A stretch of DNA of 64,000 nt from Favolaschia claudopus. Lineage: Eukaryota > Basidiomycota > Agaricomycetes > Agaricales > Mycenaceae. How positions within the stretch are numbered: position 1 is the stretch's first letter; every line of letters starts with the position of its first letter. The stretch spans positions 186,001 to 250,000 of the forward strand of contig JAWWNJ010000147.1 in assembly GCA_037176885.1 (NCBI GenBank), in the 5' to 3' direction. This document shows positions 1 to 10,359 of the stretch, in pieces. Made by a program: the position numbers and the translations under genes. Under the pieces are notes generated by a model. It was not told the origin of the DNA and did no database searches. It saw nothing but the letters and a program-made list of their open reading frames with translations.

Positions 1-379
1 GGAGAAGTAGCCTTCGGCGCCGAGGATGAGGAAGGCTGAAAGGAGGAACGGGATAATGTGTTTCATTTGGAATTAGTAGAATATAGAAGAGACATGAGTG
101 CGTACCAAGGAACAAATTCATGTTTGTAAACCCCAAGACGCCGAAACCTACACCGCACGCTTGGGACACCACACGAAGGGTGACATGGAAGAATAAAAAT
201 GAATACCGCGATCGCCATTTCATTCGGTGTGTCATGAAAGCGAAGAGCGTGCGAATACGGCGGAATACTGGAGATGGAAGACTATGAGAATCAAGGTACT
301 GCGATTACTGAGAGGGAGAGCTGACCGCGATCAAAAAGACGAGTGCAGCGCCAGCCTCGCCGGTGAATTTCCTCGCCAT
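1..379 (-). pseudogene. DUF7702-like membrane protein, truncated and frameshifted tandem copy
   Basis: This is the 5' part of a second copy of the gene at 1169-2416; the rest lies beyond the left edge. Readable exons are 379-326, 267-105 and 37-1, with the same splice plan as the other copy and about 85-90% identity by eye. It should encode the first membrane segments of a multi-pass membrane protein. Exon 2 lacks four bases relative to the intact copy: the segment coding F-A-W-M-L has lost the TGGA that follows TTCGCA. In the annotated phase, translation then stops seven codons later at a TGA. The initiator ATG at 379 and a TATA-like element near 450 remain. I therefore call it a pseudogene. 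An alternative splice site that rescues the frame cannot be excluded without RNA data. Confidence 0.6.
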
Positions 380-795
380 CGTCACAGCGGTGGGGAGAGG
401 AACGGAAAAGTAAGTAAAGGCACGTGGTCGCTTGCAGGGAATTACTTATATGTAGGCGAAGCGAATTTGATATCGATCCTCTAACTGCGGCCACACTACG
501 GAACTCGCCAAGCCCAGCTCGATGACTGTAGGTCTTGTCGTGACGGAAGTTCGTTTACAGATGAAGATTTCTGAACGTGCTCCAAGGCGCTCCCGCTATA
601 TGAGATGGAAAACATTGGTGACGGTGGAGCCGGAGGAGACGGTGCGTGGAGAGTGAGTCCTTGTAAACTCCACAGCCAGCCCTTCTTTGATTCTCGCCGA
701 ATGAAGCCAAGAGGAAAGTCGAACTGTGGGCGACGGATCAGAATAGTAAGTTCGACGGATCATGTTGTAGCCGACGGCGATCTGTATCCTCCGAC

Positions 796-860
796 GCGAC
801 AAGTCACATCGCGTGCGGTTGTGATCTCTCGCGTCGGCGTCCGGCGGAAAGAGTTCAGGG
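796..860. repeat. Upstream block shared by the two DUF7702-like copies, copy A
   Basis: About 60 bases beginning CGACAAGTCACATCGCGTGC recur at 2637-2700 with few changes. Each block lies upstream of one DUF7702-like start, about 420 bases away here and about 220 at the other copy. It shows that the duplication included promoter DNA. It could be a retained regulatory site. The rest of 380-1168 holds nothing else I can name. Confidence 0.6.
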
Positions 861-1168
861 TCAAGAGTAAAAGATTTTTAAGGCGGAGCACACTCACTAC
901 ATTAGTGGTACATCTACATTCAGAAGCCGCTGTATGCAGATTAAGTACTTCACATCTCGTACTTGGTGACATTTACTTATGGCTTCGAACGATTTGGACA
1001 TCGCTCGAATAAAATAGTAATCAATTTCTCAATCTGCAAAGGAAAATCTATTGTCTGGTTCCTTCATTCGAGTCACCCTCCACCGTTCGTCCCTCGGTCT
1101 GCTCCGCCACCCGCCCACCAAATTTCTCCGAGTTGCCCCCCGAGATTTTGACAGGCGGTTTGCGAGGA

Positions 1169-2416
1169 TCATGTTTCGACGTGAGGTATGTCAGATTGAG
1201 AAGGATGCAGCTGCGCTCGGATGTGGAAGTCAGGTTGTTCGTCATACAAGGAAGATTGGGTCAGTTGATGGACATACGCAACCCATTCAGTCAAGACTCC
1301 AAGGAAATATTCGATGAGTGTGAAGCGGGTGGTGAATCCGTCAGCGCGATAGTTGTCGACTGAAGATTGAGTGATCGAAGAGGAATCAACATTGATATGA
1401 AGCAAGCAAAGGAAACGCACAATTGTAATACGATAGCTGGACAAAAAGAAAGAAAGCAGAGAGTGAGCCATAGTCAAAACGAACCGACGGAAGACGCAAA
1501 CACAGAGAAACTTACACTCCACGAACAAGCCTGCAAAATACCAAATACCCCTCTCGCAATCAACGGAAACCACGCCGCAAACAACAACCAAAGCGTCGGA
1601 TGCACACTGCCCTTCTTCTTCCTCGAATCCCCATCCCTCCTGTTATTCCTCATCGTGACCAAAATCACACCAAGCAAAAACACATTGCCGGCAAGAAACA
1701 CCCCCTGCCCCGCCGTCCTCGTGATCATTGACACCAACAACCTTTGCTTCGTCTCGGGGTCGTCAGGCATGGTGTAATCGGCACCAGCGAGGTACGAGCC
1801 GCCCGTGATGATGGCCGCGTTAGCGATGATCAATGCGGAATGGAAGAACAGCATGGGGTTGTCGCGGAAAGCGAGATAGGAGAGGGGGCCGAGGGCGAGG
1901 AACGTGAGAAATTCGCGTATTTTTTGGAGGAAGGGTTTGCCCGGGGGTTCACGGGGTTCGAGCCAGGATTCGCCGCTGGGGAGGTTGTGTTGGTGCCAGG
2001 AGATAAGGAAGCGGAAGGAACAGAGGACGAGGGAGAAGTAGCCTTCGGCGCCGAGGATGAGGAAGGCTGGAGGGAAGGAAGAAACAATGGAATGAGTCTC
2101 GAATATAATATGGAGGATGGCAGAGGCATCAAGCACCGAGGAATAGCGGCATGTTTGCGAACCCCAAGACGCCGAAACCCACACCGCACGCTTGCGAGGC
2201 CACACGAATAGTGACATGGAAGAACAAGAACGAATACCGCGATCGCCATTTGATTCGGTGTGTCATAAAAGCGAAGAGCATCCATGCGAATATCGCGGAA
2301 TACTAGATGCGGAAGACTATGTCAAGATACTGTAATAACTGAGAGGGAGAACTGACCCCGATCAAAAAGACGAGTGCAGCGCCAGCCTCGCCGGTGAATT
2401 TCCCTGCCATCGTCAT
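1169..2416 (-). CDS. DUF7702-like multi-pass membrane protein
   Basis: Four exons (2416-2357, 2302-2137, 2066-1518, 1359-1169) join to a 321-aa protein. It is rich in hydrophobic helices: an N-terminal one (AALVFLIG into YSAIFAWMLFAFM), one around VGFGVLGFANMPLFLG, and others at AFLILGAEGYFSLVL, FLTFLALGPLSYLAF, LFFHSALIIANAAIITGG and TLWLLFAAWFPLIARG. The C-terminal motif TRFTLIEYFLGVLTEW is typical of fungal proteins with the uncharacterised DUF7702 domain; this family call is from memory. Function is unknown beyond membrane location. The start at 2416 gives M-T-M-A-G-K; an internal ATG at 2410 is the alternative. A TATAAA element (2489-2484 on the minus strand) lies about 70 bases upstream. 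The intron 3 donor is read as GTGTAAG; a donor three bases downstream would change the phase. Confidence 0.72.
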
Positions 2417-2636
2417 AGCGGTGGGTGAGGGGAGGAAATGAAAGGAAAAGTCAGAAACGGAGGCACGTTGTCGCATGCAGGGGTTTATATGTAGTAGCCG
2501 TTCCATACGAGCTTGGCAGACAGAGCTTCTCCGAGTCGAATGAAGCCAAAGAACAAGTTGTCAAAGTTTCAAAGTATGAACTGCGGCCGACGGATCAAAG
2601 GCGACGCCGACGGCAAGTTGTAAGTAAACCCCCGGC

Positions 2637-2700
2637 GCGACAAGTCACATCGCGTGCGATTGTGATTTCTCGCGTTGACGACCGACGGAAAGGGTTCTGG
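2637..2700. repeat. Upstream block shared by the two DUF7702-like copies, copy B
   Basis: This is the partner of the block at 796-860. The spacing to the start codon differs between copies, so the block has moved relative to the gene or the DNA between has been gained or lost. From 2701 to 3163 I see no gene. That stretch ends in a short inverted repeat, TACTGTAC...GTACAGTA (about 3112-3141), just beyond the stop codon of the next minus-strand gene. Confidence 0.55.
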
Positions 2701-3163
2701 AGTATCTCAGATCCAGGGCGGAGCAGAATCAGTGCCAGGTTGTGTCGCTTCAACAAGCGCGCCATGATCAGTTGTCGTTGTCGGTCCGACGCGGCGGCGA
2801 CGCCAGCTGGCCAGTGCCCGTACGTCGTTTGAGGAGTTCGAACTTCCATAGCTTATATATGCCAACGCGAGCGTCGCCGCAGAGTCTTCAGGGTAACGCA
2901 AGAGGTATCGTCCGCGAGATTGGAAGAATTGACCAGTCGACATGACTGTTGGAACGAAGAGTCAATGAGTCATCAGTAATTTGTTTGTATTTGGCTGACT
3001 CGGCACTTATCAATAGGTCACGCGTGACTCTCTTCCTTTCGTTCCACCGGAAATCATGCATTGATCATGATCGATAAAATAAAAAGTTCTGGGTTCCAAA
3101 ACTGAGTTCTACCATACTGTACTGTAGTAACTGTACAGTATACTTACCGTGACTTAGATGCGT

Positions 3164-5054
3164 CTAAAACATATTCTCAACCAACCACCTCTCCGCCTCT
3201 ACCTCTGCATCGTAGCTAAATTGCATCTCAAGCTTCTTTCGATCAGCCCACGAGTTAGCATTCCATTTCGCTGCACCCGAGCCATTCCTTTCGCTTGCCA
3301 TCATCGAGGCACGCAAATTATCATCCCGTGCTTGTTGCGCAGGACCGTCCGGGAGATGGAAGATGTGATGGTTGGCGAATGCCGCGCGCTGCGTTTCCTT
3401 CGTTCGTCCGTGTCGAATTGTTTGATATGCGCGGAGGAGTTGGTGGAGTTGGGTGTGGTGGGTGATGTGAGTGAGGAGGGAGCCGAGGACTGCTGCATCT
3501 TCGATCTACAGGATGGATTCAACGGTAGCACTATTGATTTGAGAGGATTTCTCTTACCGCCATTGCTGAGCCCTGAGCTGCGGAAGGCTATTGGCGATGA
3601 GATGGGAAAGAGTTCGTGGAGAGAAAGAGGAACTCAACATACCAGCGTCGCGTGACATGCGTCCCCGAGGATGGTAACTTTACCGCTGGGATGGATCCAC
3701 GTATCCAGAGGCTCGCGGTACATCAACGGCAAGACATATGTCTTTTCAACCAGCTGCAATATCTTCTGGATTCTAGAGGTTCAAGCCAAAAATGAATCTT
3801 TTAATATGAGCCCGGGTGAGACGTTCAGAACGAACCTAGGCTCCCAACCTTCGTAATCCTTTCTCATCTGATTGACGGAACCTTCGATAGTGTACCCTTC
3901 CTTGGACGTCTTGTCGGGATGGACGAGAACGAGATTGTATTCCGTTCCGCCGCGCTGTCACACAATCCACCAATTCAAAATCCGAATGAGAACACGAACG
4001 AAGAGCTGACTCACGATACAATATCCGATAATGTGTTTCCCTATCACGAAGTCACAAACAACCGATAGAATACTTCCCGTCAACCACGTACCTGGCCCCA
4101 TCCAACTACTCATCTCCCTCCTTTCAACGATTCCTCGAAGCTCAGGATCAGCCAACATCGCAGCCGTCTGAATGACCGAGCGGTACGCCGAGTCGCCGGT
4201 ATGAATTGGGGCGGTAGTCGTAGGATTATCACTCGGAGACTCCTCCACAACGACTCCGCGCACGACGCTCTTGATTCCGTCAGCCCCGATTATGAGGTCT
4301 GCGGGAATCGTGTCGCCATTATCGAGTATCACTCGTGTTGTGTCGGGGTCGATGGAGACGACTTTGGCGTTCATGCGCACGGACATGTAGGGTGCGGCGA
4401 TATCGTGAAGCATATTGAGAAGGTCGGCGCGCTGTAGATCAAATAGTTATGTAACAGTTAGTAGTCAGAACGATGAGAGAGAGAGAGAAGCAGAAATGAA
4501 AACGGACATGGACATGGTAATACGGTGCGCCGAAATCCTGCTCCACGTTTTCCCAGCTCATAGTCCCGACTTTCTCGCCATTTTCATCTGCACATGTAAT
4601 AGTATTCAGGCTTGGCAATTGGAAAGGAAGATAGATCCACACCCACATCGTAGAAGCGCAACCGCCGTCGGTTTCACCGCAGCCTTCTCCAATTTATCCC
4701 CCAGCCCCCAGCGAATTAGCAAGCGACTGCAGTTCGGGCCAATCTGTGGATATATATTAAGCGAGCCGATGCTGGTAGCGGATAGCAGTAGCAGCAACAC
4801 AAGGCTGACCTGGATGCCAGCGCCTATCTCAGTGATTTCGCTCGCCCGCTCGAGGACGGTGATCTTGTGGCCGGCGCGACCCAAGCAGTATGCAGCAGCG
4901 AGACCGCCGATGCCACAGCCGACGATGACGATGTTCAGGCGGAGTTGCGCACACACACAATTGGTATTCGTGTTCTTCTAGATTCAATCCAGTCATGAAT
5001 GAGCCATTGCAGACAAAAAAGAAATGTAGGAGTGAGTACCGCAGGGATAGTCAT
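3164..5054 (-). CDS. FAD-dependent monooxygenase, salicylate hydroxylase-like
   Basis: Ten exons (5054-5040, 4977-4810, 4743-4647, 4587-4508, 4431-4092, 4040-4015, 3954-3836, 3772-3643, 3587-3558, 3505-3164) join in frame to 448 aa. The protein is a class A flavoprotein hydroxylase, which uses NAD(P)H and O2 to hydroxylate aromatic rings. Motifs seen: the FAD dinucleotide-binding GCGIGGLAAAYCLGRAG near residue 20 followed by the acidic strand end VLER; DLIIGADGIKSVVR, the second FAD/NADPH motif; and KVTILGDACHATLP with AAQGSAMA, the third FAD-contacting motif. The tiny first exon (M-T-I-P-A) gives the best start. No signal peptide is visible, so a soluble enzyme is likely. The salicylate hydroxylase/FAD_binding_3 group is sure; the substrate is not. 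The halogenase 3 kb away could act in the same pathway. Confidence 0.85.
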
Positions 5055-6593
5055 GGTGGTGGTTGGAGGAACGCGTACTATGAGGTGGGTCAGTCAGTTT
5101 TGGCGTACTGCAGAATGAATGAATGAATCCAAGTAAGATAAGAATGCAATGCCGTTCATACGCACTAAAAGTAAGTAGACTATATCAATCATCATTCCGC
5201 CGCCCGCCACAGGAAATAGCAAATATCCGGTTCCGATGTTGCCGCTATGGATCAAATGCGAGACGTCGAAGTGGACGACGGTTTAAGTGCCGGAGATGCA
5301 TTCCGCCTCGCCTCGCCAAGTCAAGGAAAGTCGGGTCGGCGTTTCGCGGCCCGGGGATCACAGCCCATTAATCCCTCTTGGTGTAGAATTTAGTTTTCAC
5401 ATAATCATTACCTTGCAGACTGTTCATCGCCGATCCGCAGCCGTTTGGTTCTGCCGCGAAACTGGTCTCCACAAAACGGTGAAATGCAAAGGTTCAGAAC
5501 GCAAGGGTTTGATGAGGCGCCGAGCATGAGTAGTTGTATGAATAGTGAGGTACCGAGCGTTTTCAGAACGCATAGGAAAACAAAGACGTAAGATATCGCG
5601 CCTTTCCGAGTCGGGGTAGAATTCAGTCGCCGAGATGACTAGTAGTTTGGATGGAGGAAACCTCTGAGGTTGGTTACATGGGAGATCCGCAAGAATCAGA
5701 TGTCAGAAATGCTCGTCATATGGGGAGACAGTCATCCCCCCTCCGGTTTTCCGTGACAAACATAGTATGCAGTTCGAGTTGCCGGTGCATTCCACCGTAA
5801 TGCAAGCACATCGTCAACACATCGTTCCTGAACAGCGACTTGGCGGCCCAACAAGATCAGAGAGATCTGAAGCCGTGGGCCACATCAGCTGGACTAGGAA
5901 CGAAGAGGGTGTATGTTTTGGTTTGACTCTTAGGCCTCGTTGGCCGAAATTGTCGTGGTGGGTGAAGCAAAGGAAGGCGAACACGTCAGATCATAACCGT
6001 GTCGGATCGCCGGTTTGCCGCCTCGGAACAGCTCGGAACATTCGGCCAGATGACGTGGTAACCGTGGTAACGAATTCGTTCGAATTCTCTTAGTATTCTC
6101 TTGGCTCTTGCCGTGCCTCGAGCCAATCCGAGTCACTGCTCTTTCCAAGCTCTTTCTCTCCCAATTGTGCCACTAGGTAATCTGCGCTGGTTGCTCGCAG
6201 GCAGAAACAAAGATTCCACCGCCCCTCCAAAACCTCTGCAGAATCCACGGCGCGGCGGGCGCATTGAAAATGGAGCGAGAACGAATCAGGATTCAGGATT
6301 CAGGACATCATGGCTCGCTCACGCACCGTTCTACACTGTACAGGACGGTTGCTGGGGATACTGCTCGACTAGGTTTCATGGGAATTCTAACATCGTGAGT
6401 CTATGCGTTATCGTGCCTCTTCTCTCTTTCAATCTCGATTCCTACGCCAGCTCTCTCGTCGCGCTATTTAGCAATGGAGTCAAGACGAGGCAAAACAGCA
6501 TAAATAGCCGCGGCATGTTATCATTACACGTATCACGACACTCGCGTTCGCGGGAGAATATCGATTCGCCTCCTGGCGTCCAGATTCACGTTG
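5055..6593. other. Intergenic, no gene supported
   Basis: Only short unrelated open frames occur here, none with a recognisable domain or splice continuation. A GAAT tetranucleotide run sits at about 5113-5128 just upstream of the monooxygenase start, where its promoter should lie. Confidence 0.5.
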
Positions 6594-6975
6594 CAGTGAC
6601 CGTCCTATAGCCCTTAAAAGTGGGTCGGCGGACCCTAGAGCCCTTTTTAAGGGCAAAGGGCTATAGCCCTATGGCTTTATAGGCCTATAAATGTCACGTG
6701 TTAGCGCTTGGACCACGTCTTGAGCCGCAATTTTCTTTGGAAGAAAAACCTTTGAAAACACAGCAAAATCAACCTTCAGACGAAATGAACCGCTTTTCAA
6801 CACCTCAGCTAGTGCCTCTCACCCCGGTCGCTGCCTCTGTTACCCGGAGCAAGGACATGTGACTTTATAGCCCTTTTTAAGGCCTTCAGCCTTGTCCGAC
6901 AAATGCTATAGGCCTCATTATAGCCCACCTATAGGGCTATAGCTTTTAAGGCCTTTGCCCTTCGGCCGGTCACTG
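6594..6975. mobile_element. hAT-type MITE with perfect 8-bp target duplication
   Basis: The element begins CAGTGACC and ends GGTCACTG, an inverted terminal repeat. It is flanked on both sides by the identical octamer TCACGTTG (6586-6593 and 6976-6983), the 8-bp target duplication typical of hAT transposons. It is 382 bp long and has no open frame for a transposase, so it is non-autonomous. The subterminal parts are packed with variants of CTATAGCCCTTTTTAAGGGC in both orientations, which would fold into long hairpins and resemble transposase-binding arrays. The intact duplication points to a recent insertion. Confidence 0.82.
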
Positions 6976-6983
6976 TCACGTTG

Positions 6984-7978
6984 AGCGCCAGACGGATTTG
7001 AAGATGGACCCTACAGTCGTAAATTTTAGCAAGAGGATTCTGGTAAGCTCACGAGCTATCTTGCGATGCTGCATCATCTTTTTTCTTCAATAGAAACAGA
7101 ATTCGATTTGGCTCCAATCCAGGGGTACGTGAAAGATTGGAATGGAATGGACGCTAGGTGGACGAGTTCGAAACGTTCGTGGGAAGCGGTCCCACGGGCC
7201 GGGCTTGGAGAGTGCTCCAATTTCTTGAGATGTATGAATCAATGGATAGCCTCCAAAGTGCATGGTGCAGTTTTCAGTAGTATAAACGACCAGTGAGCAT
7301 TCGTCTTCCGACGGTTGAGCCAAGGCAATTATCTCACCACCTAGGCTCCTGATTGCGTAAATTAACCGGTGGCCCTCGATTTCTTTTTTGAAGCTGAACT
7401 GTTGCGAGATGCTCTAGTGGCTCGGTTGATTTCTGTTGACAGCAGGTAGCATGTACCCAGCGACGTGGAAAGCCGAACTTGAATTGGTATGGTCTGAAGC
7501 TGTCACCCAACACTGCATCAGAAGTTGCTCAATCTTAATCTCAGTAAGCCCGCCCCGAGCATCAATGCGGAAAATCGCAGTCGCCGAAGGAATTAGCGTA
7601 ATTCTGACGACTGAATCGCGTGGTCCGAACATTTATCATCCCGTTGGCCGGCAATTGTTATCAGCTAAACGCAAACTCCACTCATAGGAAACTCTCCATT
7701 TCCGGTAACTTGAATCCTCCATCGCGGAGTACTCGGGTTAGGCCGCCAATTCTCTCCGTCGATCTATGCAACTTATGTTCTCACTCCATTCTAAATCAGC
7801 AATATGTCAGGAACGGCCTCAAAAAAATCCTCTAGGTGCGGAGAGTCTCATGTTTCGGGATATTGCCTTCGCGGTCCATTGACTATGGCAGCATCATGAT
7901 GCCGTTGGGTTTAGTCAAAGGCGTATATATACCCCCAAGCCTCAGCGGCAAAACGTCGCGAAACAAGGAATCACCTCT
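6984..7978. other. Halogenase upstream region
   Basis: No gene is supported. A TATATATA box at 7923-7930 lies about 50 bases before the halogenase ATG, a normal spacing for a short 5' leader. Confidence 0.5.
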
Positions 7979-10113
7979 ATGCCGGTTCCAACAATCGTAG
8001 GTTCGCCTCTATAGTCCGCACCCGGTGAACTAACAGGCTTCAGCCTATTTCAACAGATATTCTAATCATTGGCGGTGGGCCTGCCGGCTCGTATGCAGCA
8101 TCCACTTTGGCAAGAGGTAAGTTGCATATCGTGGGCATTGGGGATTTCGAACTGATCTTTCTTTCTATCCGAAGAGGGCTTCACAGTCACCTTGCTTGAG
8201 AAGGATCATTTTCCTCGATACCATATCGGAGAAAGTATGCTCCCTTCTTGCCGCCCTTTCCTGCGTTTCATTGGTGCGGAGGAGAAGGTCATTCAGCACG
8301 GCTTCACAGTCAAGGTCAATTTACCCTCATTGCTTAGTTCCAAGCCTGACAGTCACCTAGGTCGGAGCCGCTGTCAAATTAAACCAATATAAACGCGAGG
8401 GATGTTAGTTGAACCATCGATGTTTCGTCGGCTTACCTGACTTCCGGTTCATCCAGACACCGATTTCGTTTCCACTGATACCAACAAGGCGGCCTGGAAC
8501 GTTGTAAGTCGTTTGCTCACTTCGCAAAACTCAAATCGACCGCAGCACAGGTTCGCTCGGAATTCGATGAGATCCTTCTGCGCCACTCGGCTGAAAGCGG
8601 CGCATGCGTCTGCGAGGGTGTGCAAGTAACTTCCATCGCTTTCTCTGCGGACGAAAGCCAGCGCCCCGTCTCCGCAGAATGGAAATCACGGCTGGGAACC
8701 AAGGGTCAAGTTCGGTTCAACTGGCTCATCGACGCTTCTGGACGCACGGGAATGATGAGCACGAAGTATTTGAAGAACCGTAAATTCAATCAAGCACTTA
8801 GGAACGTCGCTTTCTGGGGTTATTGGACAGGGGCGGGGACGTACGGGGGCGGAACGAAGCGCGAGAACGCTCCTTGGTTCGAAGCATTGACAGGTGTGAA
8901 GGATGTTGTTTCAGACTATCATTCGCGCTCACTGTACAGGTTCAAGATGAAACGGGGTGGGCATGGTTCATTCCTTTGCATGATGGTACTGTTTCAGTAG
9001 GGGTGCGTTAGCTGACTGATACCCAAATCAATTTCGGTCTGCTCACCGAAAAGCGTCCAGGTGGTACTTAAAGACGAATCCAGCCGCGTCAAACGCTCGG
9101 AACTGGCTGGCACAGATGTTAACAAAACTCACTACCTTTCGCAGTTGGAATTGGCTCCTGGAGTTCTACGTTTGCTCGGCAGCGCAAAGCTCGCCACCGA
9201 AATCAAAACAGCCGCAGATTATAGCTATTCAGCAGCTGTGTACGCTGGCCCTAACTATCGGATCGCGGGGGATGCAGGAGGTTAGTTCATATATGCGCGA
9301 TTAATTGATCTGGCTTACCGTTTAGTTTGCAGCATTCGTGAGTAACTACAAACTTCATCGTCTTCTCATTTCACCTATCCGACTCAGATCGATCCGTTTT
9401 TCTCCTCCGGCGTTCACTTGGCGTTCTCGAATGCTCTGTCGGCCGCCAGCTCCATCGCCGCTTCAATACGCGGACACTGCACCGAAGCCGAAGCCATCAA
9501 GTTCCATGATTCCAAGACGGGCACTTCATACACCAGGTATTTCGTCAGTTGAAGCCAAGCGCAGTCTTAGTTCTCACATCAGAGAATTGTCGAATCAGAT
9601 TCATGCTAGTCGTCCTCAGCATATATCGCCAAATAACACAACAAAATGCTCCCGTCCTTTCAGATGTCAACGAAGATAATTTCGACCGCGCGTTTGATTT
9701 CTTGAAGCCCAGTAGAATCTTCTCTCGCTCCGTTTGTGTTCATCTGATGGATTGTTTTCCCAGTTATCCAAGGTGCAGCGGACGCAGACAAGAACATAAC
9801 CGAAGACATGCTCCAGCGCACCATGGACTTCTGCGAACACGCATTAGGCCCAACAACACCGGAGATGCACGCAGCCGTTGCGAATCGGCTGGAGGATCCT
9901 ACTCTCCTCGCAGACGAAGGGCCGATTATGCCGCCGAGTGAGGTGGAAGCTATTGCCGGGAACGACGAAGAAACGAAACATGTTTTGTGGCGGGTTAACG
10001 CGCGCAAGGCCGTGGAGGGGATATACGATTGGCAGAGCGATCTTGAGAGCAGTGGTGTGAACGGGCTCGGTGTTGTTTTGGAGAGAGGGAGATTGGGATT
10101 GCAGCGTTTGTAG
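7979..10113 (+). CDS. Flavin-dependent halogenase (phenolic/tryptophan halogenase family)
   Basis: Twelve exons (7979-7996, 8044-8116, 8175-8314, 8361-8403, 8457-8503, 8551-8893, 8947-9002, 9061-9280, 9333-9337, 9388-9536, 9599-9711, 9764-10113) join in frame to 518 aa. The enzyme uses FADH2, O2 and chloride or bromide to form HOX, which halogenates an aromatic substrate. Motifs seen: IIGGGPAGSYAASTLARE (FAD binding, residues 13-30); KDHFPRYHIGESMLPS, typical of the family; GWAWFIP, the WxWxIP signature that separates halogenases from monooxygenases; and DAGAFIDPFFSSGVHLAFSN, typical of fungal phenol halogenases. Exon 9 is only five bases. No carrier protein or polyketide synthase adjoins it, so it may act on a free substrate, as the halogenases of Armillaria are known to do. 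That last point is inference. Confidence 0.9.
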
Positions 10114-10359
10114 AGCCGGAGAGGTTTGGGTTGGACTCCTGCAATTATCTATTCTTGTACTTACTTAATCTTATGGATGTTGAGTTTTTCAGCTGCTGCA
10201 TGAGTCTCTCAAGCAATTGAATTGAATAATGTACATTGGCTGTAAACCTAAGATTCGCGTCCAATGAGCGAATATTTCATCCGTACATATGCAAATTTAC
10301 CTGTTCCCCTGATGCTTCCTCTCCCTCCTTCCAAAAAATGAATAAGTAAAACCATAGAA

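Noticed and set aside
7066..7296. A 76-codon frame upstream of the halogenase
   Set aside because: No start context, no splice continuation and no recognisable sequence; an equally long frame lies antisense to it.
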